Shown here in pieces: positions 8,741-16,452 of a stretch of DNA of 60,946 nucleotides (position 1 is the first letter of the stretch; each line of letters begins with the position of its first letter). The stretch spans positions 1 through 60,946 of the forward strand of contig NZ_JALHRX010000024.1 of assembly GCF_023952475.1 (NCBI RefSeq), given 5' to 3'. Under the pieces are notes generated by a model. It was given only the letters and a program-made list of their open reading frames with translations, searched no databases and was not told where the DNA came from. This DNA comes from Cupriavidus sp. WGlv3 (lineage in GTDB: Bacteria > Pseudomonadota > Gammaproteobacteria > Burkholderiales > Burkholderiaceae). Position numbers and translations under genes: made by a program.

Positions 8741-8970
8741 CGGCAAAGCCAGGCGGGGCGGGCGATGCGGGTTAATCCTCGCTGTTCGCGCCAGGGCCCT
8801 GTGATAGACTCGATCCGCATTCCCGACCGCACGGTCGGTGAATCGCCGAAGCGCCTTTCCGGGGGAGTGGCGTGGACGGGAAATGGGGAGCGGCCTGGTG
8901 TCGTTCCTGGTATTAGCGCAGGCGCCGGCGCTGTGCCTGCGTTGACCCGAGGGGTCGTCCAAAAAAATGG

Positions 8971-9001
8971 GGCATCCGCCGGCGGACGCCGGACGGATGC
9001 C
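8971..9001. promoter_or_regulatory. Strong hairpin in the leader of the 9031 binding-protein gene
   Basis: GGCATCCG-CCGGC, four-base loop, GCCGG-a-CGGATGCC: 13 pairs with a single bulged base, ending 29 bases before the ATG. It is flanked by seven A on the left, so on the minus strand it would resemble a terminator, but no minus-strand gene ends here. On the plus strand it lies in the 5' untranslated region and could affect expression or RNA stability. Confidence 0.55.
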
Positions 9002-9030
9002 TTTCCGTTTCAGGAACCGAAGGAGACAAG

Positions 9031-10179
9031 ATGGATTTCAAGCGCGCCAGCCTGCTGGCAATCGCTGCGGCCAGCCTGGTTGCCGGTGCCGCCCAGGCGC
9101 AGGTCAAGGTCGGGGTGACGGTGTCGGCCACCGGTCCGGCGGCATCGCTGGGCATTCCGGAAAAGAACACCTTCACGCTGATGCCCAAGGAGATCGCGGG
9201 CAAGAAGATTGAGTACATCGTGCTGGACGATGCCTCGGACACGACCACGGCGGTCAAGAACACGCGCAAGCTGATCAGCGAAGACAAGGTCGACGTGATG
9301 GTCGGTTCGACCGTCACGCCCAACTCGCTGGCGATGGTCGACGTGGTGGCCGAGAACGAGACCCCGATGATCACCATGGCCGCCTCGGCCCGCATCATCG
9401 AGCCGATGGACGCCAAGCGCGCCTGGGTCTTCAAGACCCCGCAAAACGACTCGCACATGGCCACCGCCATTGTCGAGCACATGAGCAACAACAACGTGAA
9501 GACGGTGGCGTTCATCGGCTTCGCGGATGCCTATGGCGATAGCTGGGCGCAGGAATTCGCCAAGGTCGCCGAGCTGCGCAAGATCAAGGTGGTCGCCAAC
9601 GAGCGCTTCGCTCGCACTGATACCTCGGTCACCGGCCAGGTGCTGAAGATGATGGGCGCCAACGCCGATGCCGTGCTGATCGCCGGCTCGGGCACGCCCG
9701 CGGCGCTGCCGGCCAAGACGCTCAAGGAGCGCGGCTACAAGGGCAAGATCTACCAGACCCACGGCGTTGCCAATGCCGACTTCCTGCGCGTGTGCGGCAA
9801 GGACTGCGAAGGCACCTTCCTGCCCGCCGGCCCGTTGCTGGTGGCCGAGCAGCTGCCCGACAGCAATCCGGTGAAGAAGCCGGCGCTGACCTACAAGACC
9901 GCCTACGAAAAGGCCTTCGGCGGACAGGTCTCGACCTTCGGCGGCCATGCCTGGGATGCGGGCCTGATCCTGCAGCACGCCATCCCGGAAGCGCTGAAGA
10001 AGGGCCAGCCGGGCACCAAGGAGTTCCGCAAGGCACTGCGCGACGCCATGGAGCAGACCAGGAACCTGCCGGTGTCGCACGGCATCATGAACATGAGCGC
10101 CACCGACCACCTCGGCTTCGACCAGCGCGCGCGCGTGATGGTGCAGATCGTCGACGGCAAGTGGAAGCTGCTGAAATAA
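9031..10179 (+). CDS. HAAT-family periplasmic substrate-binding protein (cluster 2)
   Basis: A 382-residue periplasmic binding protein with a clear Sec signal peptide (MDFKRASLLAIAAASLVAGAAQAQ, cleavage AQA-Q near 23) and the Peripla_BP_6 fold opening VKVGVTVSATGPAASLGIPEKNT. Conserved middle segments include VDVMVGSTVTPNSLAM and FIGFADAYGDSWAQEF; two Cys in RVCGKDCEGTF could form a disulfide. The start has an AAGGAGACAAG ribosome-binding site. It precedes a permease, a fused permease-ATPase and an ATPase on the same strand, so it is the presumed ligand receptor of cluster 2, but a terminator separates it from them, implying its own high-level transcript. The ligand is unknown. Confidence 0.92.
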   Translation: MDFKRASLLAIAAASLVAGAAQAQVKVGVTVSATGPAASLGIPEKNTFTLMPKEIAGKKIEYIVLDDASDTTTAVKNTRKLISEDKVDVMVGSTVTPNSLAMVDVVAENETPMITMAASARIIEPMDAKRAWVFKTPQNDSHMATAIVEHMSNNNVKTVAFIGFADAYGDSWAQEFAKVAELRKIKVVANERFARTDTSVTGQVLKMMGANADAVLIAGSGTPAALPAKTLKERGYKGKIYQTHGVANADFLRVCGKDCEGTFLPAGPLLVAEQLPDSNPVKKPALTYKTAYEKAFGGQVSTFGGHAWDAGLILQHAIPEALKKGQPGTKEFRKALRDAMEQTRNLPVSHGIMNMSATDHLGFDQRARVMVQIVDGKWKLLK

Positions 10180-10237
10180 GCGGCTGACCCAAGCGTCTGG
10201 AGCGGCAGGCTAGGCATGCCGGATTCGTAGTGAAGCA

Positions 10238-10267
10238 GGGCGCATGGCTGACCATGCGCCCTTTTTT
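10238..10267 (+). terminator. Intrinsic terminator after the cluster 2 binding-protein gene
   Basis: Ten-base perfect stem GGGCGCATGG / CCATGCGCCC with a CTGA loop, followed by six T. It isolates the binding-protein gene from the permease operon downstream. Confidence 0.9.
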
Positions 10268-10303
10268 CTGGCGCGCCGGCCGAGCGAGGGCCGCGCCAAA
10301 TTA

Positions 10304-10344
10304 GGGTTGCTCTGTATTTCCGCAATGCGCAACCCGTTTACTAT
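10304..10344 (+). promoter_or_regulatory. Possible operator and -10 element ahead of cluster 2 permease operon
   Basis: An inverted repeat GGGTTGC (10304-10310) and GCAACCC (10329-10335) is followed at once by TACTAT (10339-10344), a good -10 hexamer, 92 bases before the permease ATG. The -35 region is poor, which would fit an activated promoter. No regulator can be named. Confidence 0.35.
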
Positions 10345-10436
10345 TTCGTAACCCGAAGCGCACCACCCTGTCGGCCCGTCGGCGCCCCGCTGACCCCGTT
10401 CGATGCAGGCAGGTTTTCCAACAAGACGGGGAGACA

Positions 10437-11489
10437 ATGGACCTATCTATCGCCGCCATCCTGGCGCAGGACGGCATCACCTCGGGCGCGATCTACGCGT
10501 TGCTGGCACTGGCGCTGGTGCTGGTGTTCTCGGTGACCCGCGTCATCTTCATTCCGCAGGGCGAATTCGTTGCCTATGGTGCGCTGACGCTGGCGGCGAT
10601 GCAGGCCGGGCACGCGCCGCAGACCAGCTGGCTGCTGCTGGCGATGGGCGTGCTGACCTTTCTCTACGAGACCGTCACCGTGCTGCGCAGCGCCGAGCTG
10701 CGGCGCACGCTGGGCCAGCGGCTGGCGGTGCTGGCCGGCAAGTACCTGGTGTTCCCGCTGGCGGTGCACTGGGTGGTGCAGCAATATGGCGCGCAGCCGC
10801 TGCCGATGCTGGCGCAGGTCGCGCTGACGCTGCTGGTCATCATCCCGCTGGGGCCGATGCTGTACCGGCTGGCCTACCAGCCGCTGGCCGAGGCCAGCAC
10901 GCTGGTGCTGCTGATCGTCTCGGTGGGCGTGCACTTCGCGCTGGTGGGGCTTGGGCTGGTGATGTTCGGCGCCGAGGGCTCGCGCACCAATCCGTTCTCG
11001 GATGCGCGCTTCGAGGTCGGCGCGCTCAGCATCTCGGGGCAGAGCCTGTGGGTGGTGGCGGTGTCGGCATTGCTGATCGGTGCGCTGTATTTTTATTTTG
11101 AGCGCACGCTGCAGGGCAAGGCGCTGCGCGCGACCGCGGTGAACCGGCTGGGCGCGCGCCTGGTCGGCATCGGCACCACGCAGGCGGGGCGCCTGTCGTT
11201 CACGCTGGCGGCGGCGATGGGGGCGCTGTGCGGCATCCTGATCGCGCCGCTGACCACGGTGTATTACGAGTCGGGCTTCCTGGTGGGGCTGAAGGGCTTT
11301 GTCGGCGCCATCGTCGGCGGGCTGGTGAGCTATCCGGTGGCGGCGCTGGGCGCGCTGCTGGTGGGGCTGCTGGAATCGTATTCGTCCTTCTGGGCCAGCG
11401 CGTTCAAGGAGGTCATCGTCTTCACACTGATCATTCCGGTGCTGCTGTGGCGCTCGCTGACGAGCAAGCATGTCGAGGAGGAGGAATAA
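10437..11489 (+). CDS. HAAT-family ABC transporter permease, LivH type, enlarged (cluster 2)
   Basis: A 350-residue membrane permease, about 50 residues longer than usual LivH proteins. The N terminus has the LivH opening (DGITSGAIYALLALALVLVFSVTRVIFIPQGEFVAYGAL, in part). Between about residues 60 and 145 there is an extra stretch (GVLTFLYETVTVLRSAELRRTL and following helix) before the family pattern resumes with MLYRLAYQPLAEASTLVLL. The C-terminal half has the conserved GALCGILIAPLTTVYYESG. The ATG has a GGGGAGACA ribosome-binding site. It is followed three bases later by the fused permease-ATPase gene. Confidence 0.9.
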   Translation: MDLSIAAILAQDGITSGAIYALLALALVLVFSVTRVIFIPQGEFVAYGALTLAAMQAGHAPQTSWLLLAMGVLTFLYETVTVLRSAELRRTLGQRLAVLAGKYLVFPLAVHWVVQQYGAQPLPMLAQVALTLLVIIPLGPMLYRLAYQPLAEASTLVLLIVSVGVHFALVGLGLVMFGAEGSRTNPFSDARFEVGALSISGQSLWVVAVSALLIGALYFYFERTLQGKALRATAVNRLGARLVGIGTTQAGRLSFTLAAAMGALCGILIAPLTTVYYESGFLVGLKGFVGAIVGGLVSYPVAALGALLVGLLESYSSFWASAFKEVIVFTLIIPVLLWRSLTSKHVEEEE

Positions 11490-11492
11490 GCC

Positions 11493-13334
11493 ATGACCAT
11501 GCTGACCGACAAGCAGGCCGGCGTGGCCGGCGCCGAAGCCGGCAGCCGCGCGCGACTGAACCGCAACCGGATGCTGGTGCTGGCGCTGATCGTGGTGCTG
11601 GCGCTGCTGCCGGTGCTGCCGACGCCGGAGTTCTGGATCACGCTGGGCAACTACATCGGGCTCTACAGCATCGTCGCGATCGGGCTGGTGCTGCTGACCG
11701 GCGTGGGCGGCATGACCTCGTTCGGGCAGGCGGCGTTCGTGGGCCTGGGCGCGTACAGCACCGCGTACCTGACCACGCAGTTCGGGCTGTCGCCGTGGTT
11801 CGGGCTGCTGGTGGGGCTTGTGATCACGATGGCGTCGGCCTATGTGATCGGGCTGATCACGATGCGCATGTCCGGGCACTACCTGCCGCTGGCGACCATC
11901 GCCTGGGGCCTGTCGTTGTTCTTCGTGTTCGGCAACCTGGAGTTCCTGGGCAAGTACGACGGCATCAGCGGCATCCCGGTGCTGTCGCTGTTCGGCATCG
12001 AGCTGCAGTCGGGCCGCGCGATGTTCTACCTGATCTGGGCAGTGGTGCTGCTGGCAGTGCTGGCGATGCAGAACCTGCTGAACTCGCGCCCCGGCCGCGC
12101 GATCCGCGCGCTCAAGGGCGGCGGCGTGATGGCCGAGGCCATGGGCGTGAACACCGCGTGGATGAAGGTGGTGATCTTCGTGGTCGCGGCGATCCTGGCG
12201 TGCGTGTCGGGCTTCCTGTACGCGCACCTGCAGCGCGCGGTGAACCCGACGCCGTTCGGGCTGAACTACGGCATCGAATATCTCTTCATGGCGGTGGTCG
12301 GTGGCGTCGGCCACGTGTGGGGCGCAGTATTGGGTGCGGGCATCCTGACCATCCTGAAGGACGTGCTGCAAGGCGTGCTGCCCAAGCTGCTCGGTGCCGA
12401 CGGCAACTTCGAGATCATCGTCTTCGGCGTGCTGCTGGTGCTGCTGCTGCAGTACGCGCGCGATGGCATCTGGCCGTTCCTGCGGCGCCTGGTGCCTTCC
12501 GGGCCGCCGGTGCTGGCGCCGGGGCAGGCCGCGGGGCTGGCGGTGCGGCAGAAACCCGAGGCGGGCGAGCTGATCCTGGACGTGCGCGCCGCGCGCAAGC
12601 AGTTCGGCGGTCTGGTCGCGGTCAACGATGTCAGCTTCCAGGTGCGCGCCGGCGAAATCATCGGCCTGATCGGCCCCAATGGCGCGGGCAAGTCCACCAC
12701 CTTCAACCTGGTCACAGGCGTGCTGCCGGTGTCGGGCGGCGAGGTGCGCTACCGCGGCGAGGTGATCTCGGGCCTGCCGTCGCGCGAGATCGTCAAGCGC
12801 GGCATCGGCCGCACCTTCCAGCACGTGCACCTGCTGCCGACCATGACGGTGCTCGAGAACGTCGCCATCGGCGCCCACCTGCGCGGCGACTTCCGCGCGC
12901 AGGGGGGCGTCTGCGCCGCGATCCTGCGCATGAACAAGGTCGAGGAAGAAAAGCTGCTGTTCGAGGCGAAGCGCCAGCTGGAGCGCGTCGGCCTGGCCGA
13001 CTGCATGTACATGGAAGCCGGCAGCCTGGCGCTGGGGCAGCAGCGCATCCTGGAGATCGCGCGCGCACTGTGCTGCGATCCGGCCCTGCTGCTGCTCGAC
13101 GAGCCTGCCGCCGGCCTGCGCTACAAGGAAAAGCAGGCGCTGGCCGAACTGCTGCGCAAGCTGCGCGGCGAAGGCATGAGCGTGCTGCTGGTCGAGCACG
13201 ACATGGACTTCGTGATGAACCTGACCGACCGGCTGGTGGTGATGGAATTTGGCACGCGCATCGCCGAGGGCGTACCTGAAGAGGTGCAGAAGAACCCGGC
13301 GGTGCTGGAAGCCTACCTTGGCGGCGTGGAGTAA
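11493..13334 (+). CDS. Fused HAAT permease-ATPase (LivM-LivG) (cluster 2)
   Basis: A 613-residue fusion of the two subunits encoded separately in cluster 1. Residues about 25-335 are a LivM-type permease with ITLGNYIGLYSIVAIGLVLL and GGMTSFGQAAFVGLGAY; about 335-360 is a Pro/Ala/Gly linker; about 363-613 is a LivG-type ATPase with Walker A GPNGAGKSTTFN (about 393-404), signature LALGQQRILEIARAL, Walker B LLLLDEPAAGL and switch VEHDMDF. The sequence runs through without a frameshift, so the fusion is real. It is three bases after the LivH gene and 20 bases before the LivF gene, consistent with one operon making a LivH/LivM-LivG/LivF complex. Confidence 0.92.
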   Translation: MTMLTDKQAGVAGAEAGSRARLNRNRMLVLALIVVLALLPVLPTPEFWITLGNYIGLYSIVAIGLVLLTGVGGMTSFGQAAFVGLGAYSTAYLTTQFGLSPWFGLLVGLVITMASAYVIGLITMRMSGHYLPLATIAWGLSLFFVFGNLEFLGKYDGISGIPVLSLFGIELQSGRAMFYLIWAVVLLAVLAMQNLLNSRPGRAIRALKGGGVMAEAMGVNTAWMKVVIFVVAAILACVSGFLYAHLQRAVNPTPFGLNYGIEYLFMAVVGGVGHVWGAVLGAGILTILKDVLQGVLPKLLGADGNFEIIVFGVLLVLLLQYARDGIWPFLRRLVPSGPPVLAPGQAAGLAVRQKPEAGELILDVRAARKQFGGLVAVNDVSFQVRAGEIIGLIGPNGAGKSTTFNLVTGVLPVSGGEVRYRGEVISGLPSREIVKRGIGRTFQHVHLLPTMTVLENVAIGAHLRGDFRAQGGVCAAILRMNKVEEEKLLFEAKRQLERVGLADCMYMEAGSLALGQQRILEIARALCCDPALLLLDEPAAGLRYKEKQALAELLRKLRGEGMSVLLVEHDMDFVMNLTDRLVVMEFGTRIAEGVPEEVQKNPAVLEAYLGGVE

Positions 13335-13354
13335 ATGTGGAGCACGGACCCGAC

Positions 13355-14098
13355 ATGAGCCTGATTCTGGAAGTGAAGGACCTGCACGTGCGCTACGGCA
13401 AGGTCGAGGCGGTGCATGGCGCCAACCTGAAGGTCGAGGCCGGCCGCATCGTCACCGTGATCGGACCGAATGGCGCCGGCAAGTCGACCATGCTCAATGC
13501 GATCATGGGCGCGCTGCCGGTGACGGGGTCGTCCAGCGGCGCGGTCAGCTACCTCGGCCATGACATGGCCGGGATCCCGGTGGAAGGACGGGTCGCGCGC
13601 GGCATGTGCCTGGTGCCGGAAAAGCGCGAACTGTTTGCGTCGATGACGGTGGAGGACAATCTGCAGCTGGGCGCCTTCCGCCGCAAGCGCGCCGGCGAGA
13701 AGAACTACCTGGACCAGATGGACGTGGTCTACGACCTGTTCCCGCGCCTGCGCGAGCGCGCGCGCCAGGACGCCGGCACGCTCTCCGGCGGCGAGCGCCA
13801 GATGCTGGCAGTGGGCCGCGCGCTGATGGCCAAGCCGCAGCTGCTGATGCTGGACGAGCCCAGCCTCGGCCTGGCCCCGCTGATCGTCAGGGAGATCTTC
13901 CACATCATCAGCAACTTGCGCCAGACCGGCGTCGCCACGCTGCTGATCGAGCAGAACGCCCGCGCGGCGCTGCAGGTGGCGGACTACGGCTATGTGATCG
14001 AGACCGGCGACATGGCGATGGAGGGGCCGGCCGATGAACTGGCGGCCAATCCGAAGGTGATCGAAACCTATCTTGGGCTGGCAAAAAAAGCGGCGTAG
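13355..14098 (+). CDS. HAAT-family ABC transporter ATPase, LivF type (cluster 2)
   Basis: A 247-residue ATPase subunit completing cluster 2. Walker A GPNGAGKSTMLN has the normal lysine (contrast the LivF of cluster 1), signature LSGGERQMLAVGR, Walker B LLMLDEPSLGLAP, and VEQN-type switch IEQNARAA. Start: ATG at 13355 (MSLILEVKDLHVRYG) matches the family; a GTG at 13337 in the same frame would add six residues. An ATG at 13335 is out of frame. It ends just before a strong terminator, so it closes the operon. Confidence 0.92.
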   Translation: MSLILEVKDLHVRYGKVEAVHGANLKVEAGRIVTVIGPNGAGKSTMLNAIMGALPVTGSSSGAVSYLGHDMAGIPVEGRVARGMCLVPEKRELFASMTVEDNLQLGAFRRKRAGEKNYLDQMDVVYDLFPRLRERARQDAGTLSGGERQMLAVGRALMAKPQLLMLDEPSLGLAPLIVREIFHIISNLRQTGVATLLIEQNARAALQVADYGYVIETGDMAMEGPADELAANPKVIETYLGLAKKAA

Positions 14099-14125
14099 CC
14101 GGGATCGATTTCGCCTGAGGAATGA

Positions 14126-14151
14126 GGGCCCGCGCAAGCGGGCCCTTTGTT
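14126..14151 (+). terminator. Intrinsic terminator after cluster 2
   Basis: Eight-base perfect stem GGGCCCGC / GCGGGCCC closed by a GCAA tetraloop (GNRA type), followed by TTTGTT. Starts 28 bases after the LivF stop. Confidence 0.9.
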
Positions 14152-14247
14152 ATTGGTGGTGTGAATAACTTTGGGGATAACCTGCTTTTCCGGCTGATTA
14201 GCCTTGGATCCGGCCGCGCTACTGCCCTGAGGTGCGCTGCTATTCGT

Positions 14248-14373
14248 ATGATGGATGTTTTGGCGTGTGAATTTGATCCTTACATCCGCCGCTTTGATGA
14301 ATCGCACGCGAATGATTCACCGTATGGATGGTTGGGCGTAGAAATCTATGAAGGAAAGTCATCCGCCGAATAA
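14248..14373 (+). pseudogene. Possible gene remnant or small ORF in an AT-richer gap
   Basis: The stretch 14146-14358 is clearly less GC-rich than its neighbours. It holds a short open frame of 41 codons from the ATG at 14248, ending FDPYIRRFDESHANDSPYGW and then a short tail to a TAA that overlaps the 3' end of the LysR gene by 15 bases. The residues look protein-like (aromatic, Gly, acidic) rather than the Arg/Ala pattern of shadow frames in this genome, but no ribosome-binding site is seen. It might be the C-terminal remnant of a lost gene or a small foreign ORF. I do not recognise the family. Confidence 0.25.
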
Positions 14374-15294
14374 GACGGCGTTTTCCCGGGCGGTGTCCTC
14401 AGCCGCCGTTTCCAGCAGCCACGTGCGGAAGCAATGCAGTGCCGGATGGTCGCGCCGCTCCTTCGGCGCACACAGAAAATAGCCGCGTTGCAGCGTAATC
14501 GGCAGGTCAAACGGCGCTGCCACGCGTCCGGCCGCAATTTCCTCGCGCACCAGGCAGCGCTGCAGCACGGCGACGCCCATGTCGGCGCGCACCGCCTGGA
14601 TCAGGATCGAGACCTGGTCGAACGCTGTGGATAACCGGGGCGCAGCGTTGGGTACGCCGGCCGCCTGCAGCCAGTTTTGCCAGTTCGCCGGCGCGGTGGT
14701 GTGGTAGAGCAGGGGCTCGTCCAGCAGCTCCGCGGGAGACTGCCAGCGGCCAGCCTCGCGGCGGGCGCGCGCGCGGTCCGGGTGGCAAACCGGCACCATT
14801 TCCCGACCCACCACGTAGTCGGCCTGCAGGCCGGGCCACTTGCCGGCCTCACCGGCCAGGATGGCGGCATCGGGGGAGGGGCCGGACAAGTCTTCATCGC
14901 GCTGGTAGGGGACGAAGTCCAGTCGGATTTCCGGATGGCGGCGGTGGAAATCGGGCAGGCGCGGCACCAGCCAGACGCTGGCCAGCGTGGGCACCACCGA
15001 CAAGGTCAGGTGGTGCCGGCGGTCGCCAGCGCGCAAGGCGGCGCTGGCATGTTCGATCGCGGCGAGCGGCTCGGCCACGGCGTCGAGCAGCTGCCGGCCG
15101 GCGCGGGTTAGTCCCAGCCGATGGGCATTGCGTTGCAGCAGCGGCTGGCCGAAATGCGCTTCCAGCCGGGCGATGGCGCGGCTGATCGCTCCCTGCGTCA
15201 CGCACAGTTCCTCCGCCGCGCGCGTAAAGCTGCCCAGCCGCGCCGCGGTGGCAAAGGCATGCAACTCGGACATCGAAGGGGAATGCAACCGCAT
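14359..15294 (-). CDS. LysR-family transcriptional regulator (GcvA-like)
   Basis: A 311-residue LysR-type regulator. The N-terminal winged helix-turn-helix is residues about 9-68 (SELHAFATAARLGSFTRAAEELCVTQGAISRAIARLEAHFGQPLLQR), followed by a linker helix and the periplasmic-binding-like effector domain from about residue 90 (HLTLSVVPTLASVWLVPRLPDFHRRHPEI). That form, with a C-terminal FRTWLLETA helix, is like GcvA. The ATG at 15294 gives MRLHSPSMSELH; a second ATG eight codons on is possible. It is divergent from a Bug-type binding-protein gene, the usual arrangement when the LysR protein controls it. The effector is unknown; the gcv genes are 40 kb away, so resemblance to GcvA does not establish control of them. 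Confidence 0.9.
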   Translation of the reverse strand: MRLHSPSMSELHAFATAARLGSFTRAAEELCVTQGAISRAIARLEAHFGQPLLQRNAHRLGLTRAGRQLLDAVAEPLAAIEHASAALRAGDRRHHLTLSVVPTLASVWLVPRLPDFHRRHPEIRLDFVPYQRDEDLSGPSPDAAILAGEAGKWPGLQADYVVGREMVPVCHPDRARARREAGRWQSPAELLDEPLLYHTTAPANWQNWLQAAGVPNAAPRLSTAFDQVSILIQAVRADMGVAVLQRCLVREEIAAGRVAAPFDLPITLQRGYFLCAPKERRDHPALHCFRTWLLETAAEDTARENAVLFGG

Positions 15295-15323
15295 GGCGAA
15301 GGGAGGGGCGGAGGGCGGGGAGG

Positions 15324-15369
15324 GCGCTTTGCCGCGCCCGGCGCAAAGATGATCTTTGGTAATGCAAAG
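15324..15369. promoter_or_regulatory. Candidate LysR operator between divergent genes
   Basis: Two nested dyads built on the same half-sites: CTTTG (15354-15358) / CAAAG (15365-15369) with a six-base spacer, and an upstream GCGCTTTG ... GCGCAAAG pair in 15324-15348. The first has the spacing and TTTG-N-CAAA character of LysR-type T-N11-A sites. The position, midway between the LysR start at 15294 and the binding-protein start at 15454, fits autoregulation plus control of the divergent gene. Confidence 0.4.
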
Positions 15370-15453
15370 GTGCAATATAGTCGTTTGCGCCCGGCCGGTA
15401 AACGGCTGACACTCGCTCGGTTCATGCACAAAACACCAACAGGAGAAAACCCC

Positions 15454-16449
15454 ATGATCCGAGCCCGGATGTCCCGCCGCCAGCTGCTGCTGACCGGCAC
15501 TGCCGCCACTGCCACGCTGGTCTTTGCCGGCAGTGCACTGGCGCAGGCCAACTACCCGACCCGCCCGATCCGTCTGGTCGTGCCGTTTGCCGCCGGTGGC
15601 TCCACCGACCTGTCGGCGCGCCTGGTGGCCGAGTTTGCCGGCCGCGAGCTGGGGCAGTCGATCGTCGTGGAAAACAAGGGCGGCGCCGGTGGTTCGCTGG
15701 GCATGGAGCAGGTCGCCAGTGCCACGCCGGATGGCTACACCATCGGCATGGCCACGGTCAGCACGCATGGCTCCAATCCGGCCGTGTACCCCAAGCTCAA
15801 GTACGACCCGATCAAGGACTTTGCCCCGGTCACCAACGTGGTGGCGATCCCCAGCGTGTTCGCGGTGCACCCGAGCGTGCCGGCCAAGACCATGCAAGAG
15901 TTCATCGCGCTCGCCAGGGCCAATCCTGGCAAGTACAGCTTCGCCTCGCCGGGTGCCGGCTCGCTCGGCCACGTCAACATCGAGAACTTCATGATGCTGG
16001 CCAAGATCGACCTGCTGCACGTGCCCTACAAGGGCGCCGGGCTGGCGCTGAACGATGCGGTGGCAGGGCAGGTGAACGCCATCACCGACAACCTGTCGTC
16101 GACGCTGCCGCACGTGAAGGCCGGCCGGCTGCGCGCGCTGGCGGTGCTGGGCGCTGCCCGCTCCGCACAGTTGCCCAACGTGCCGACCTACGCCGAACTG
16201 GGCTTCAAGGACATGGGTGAGGGCGGCTGGTTCGGCATTGTCGCGCCCGCCAATACGCCGCCCGCCATCGTCGCCAAGCTGAACCAGGCGATCCACAAGG
16301 CCATGCAGAACCCCGAGTTCAAGCGCAAGGTGGAGGAGTCCGGCGGCACCCTGGTGCCGACCACGCCGGAGCAATTCAAGGCACAGATCCAGCAGGCCAT
16401 GGCGCGCTACGCCCGCGTCGCCAAGGCTGCCGAGATCAAGCTGGACTAA
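15454..16449 (+). CDS. Bug/TctC-family periplasmic binding protein, Tat-type signal
   Basis: A 331-residue extracytoplasmic receptor of the tripartite tricarboxylate family (Bug proteins), which bind carboxylates or other small ligands. The N terminus MIRARMSRRQLLLTGTAATA carries a twin-arginine motif (SRRQLLL) followed by a hydrophobic stretch and SALAQA cleavage site, so export may be by Tat. The mature start ANYPTRPIRLVVPFAAGGSTDLSARL is the family hallmark, and GAGSLGHVNIE and VPYKGAG are the ligand-loop motifs. An AGGAGAAAA site precedes the ATG at 15454. No TctA/TctB membrane genes are nearby, as is typical for the many orphan Bug proteins in this group. It is divergent from the LysR gene and three bases upstream of an amidohydrolase gene. 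Confidence 0.92.
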   Translation: MIRARMSRRQLLLTGTAATATLVFAGSALAQANYPTRPIRLVVPFAAGGSTDLSARLVAEFAGRELGQSIVVENKGGAGGSLGMEQVASATPDGYTIGMATVSTHGSNPAVYPKLKYDPIKDFAPVTNVVAIPSVFAVHPSVPAKTMQEFIALARANPGKYSFASPGAGSLGHVNIENFMMLAKIDLLHVPYKGAGLALNDAVAGQVNAITDNLSSTLPHVKAGRLRALAVLGAARSAQLPNVPTYAELGFKDMGEGGWFGIVAPANTPPAIVAKLNQAIHKAMQNPEFKRKVEESGGTLVPTTPEQFKAQIQQAMARYARVAKAAEIKLD

Positions 16450-16452
16450 GGC

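Noticed and set aside
10443..13199. 918-codon minus-strand frame opposite the cluster 2 transporter genes
   Set aside because: Same antisense shadow pattern; spans several intact plus-strand genes with clear family motifs.
14626..14634. Perfect DnaA box (TGTGGATAA on the plus strand) inside the LysR gene
   Set aside because: A single nine-base match inside coding sequence is expected by chance in a window of this size; no partner box nearby.
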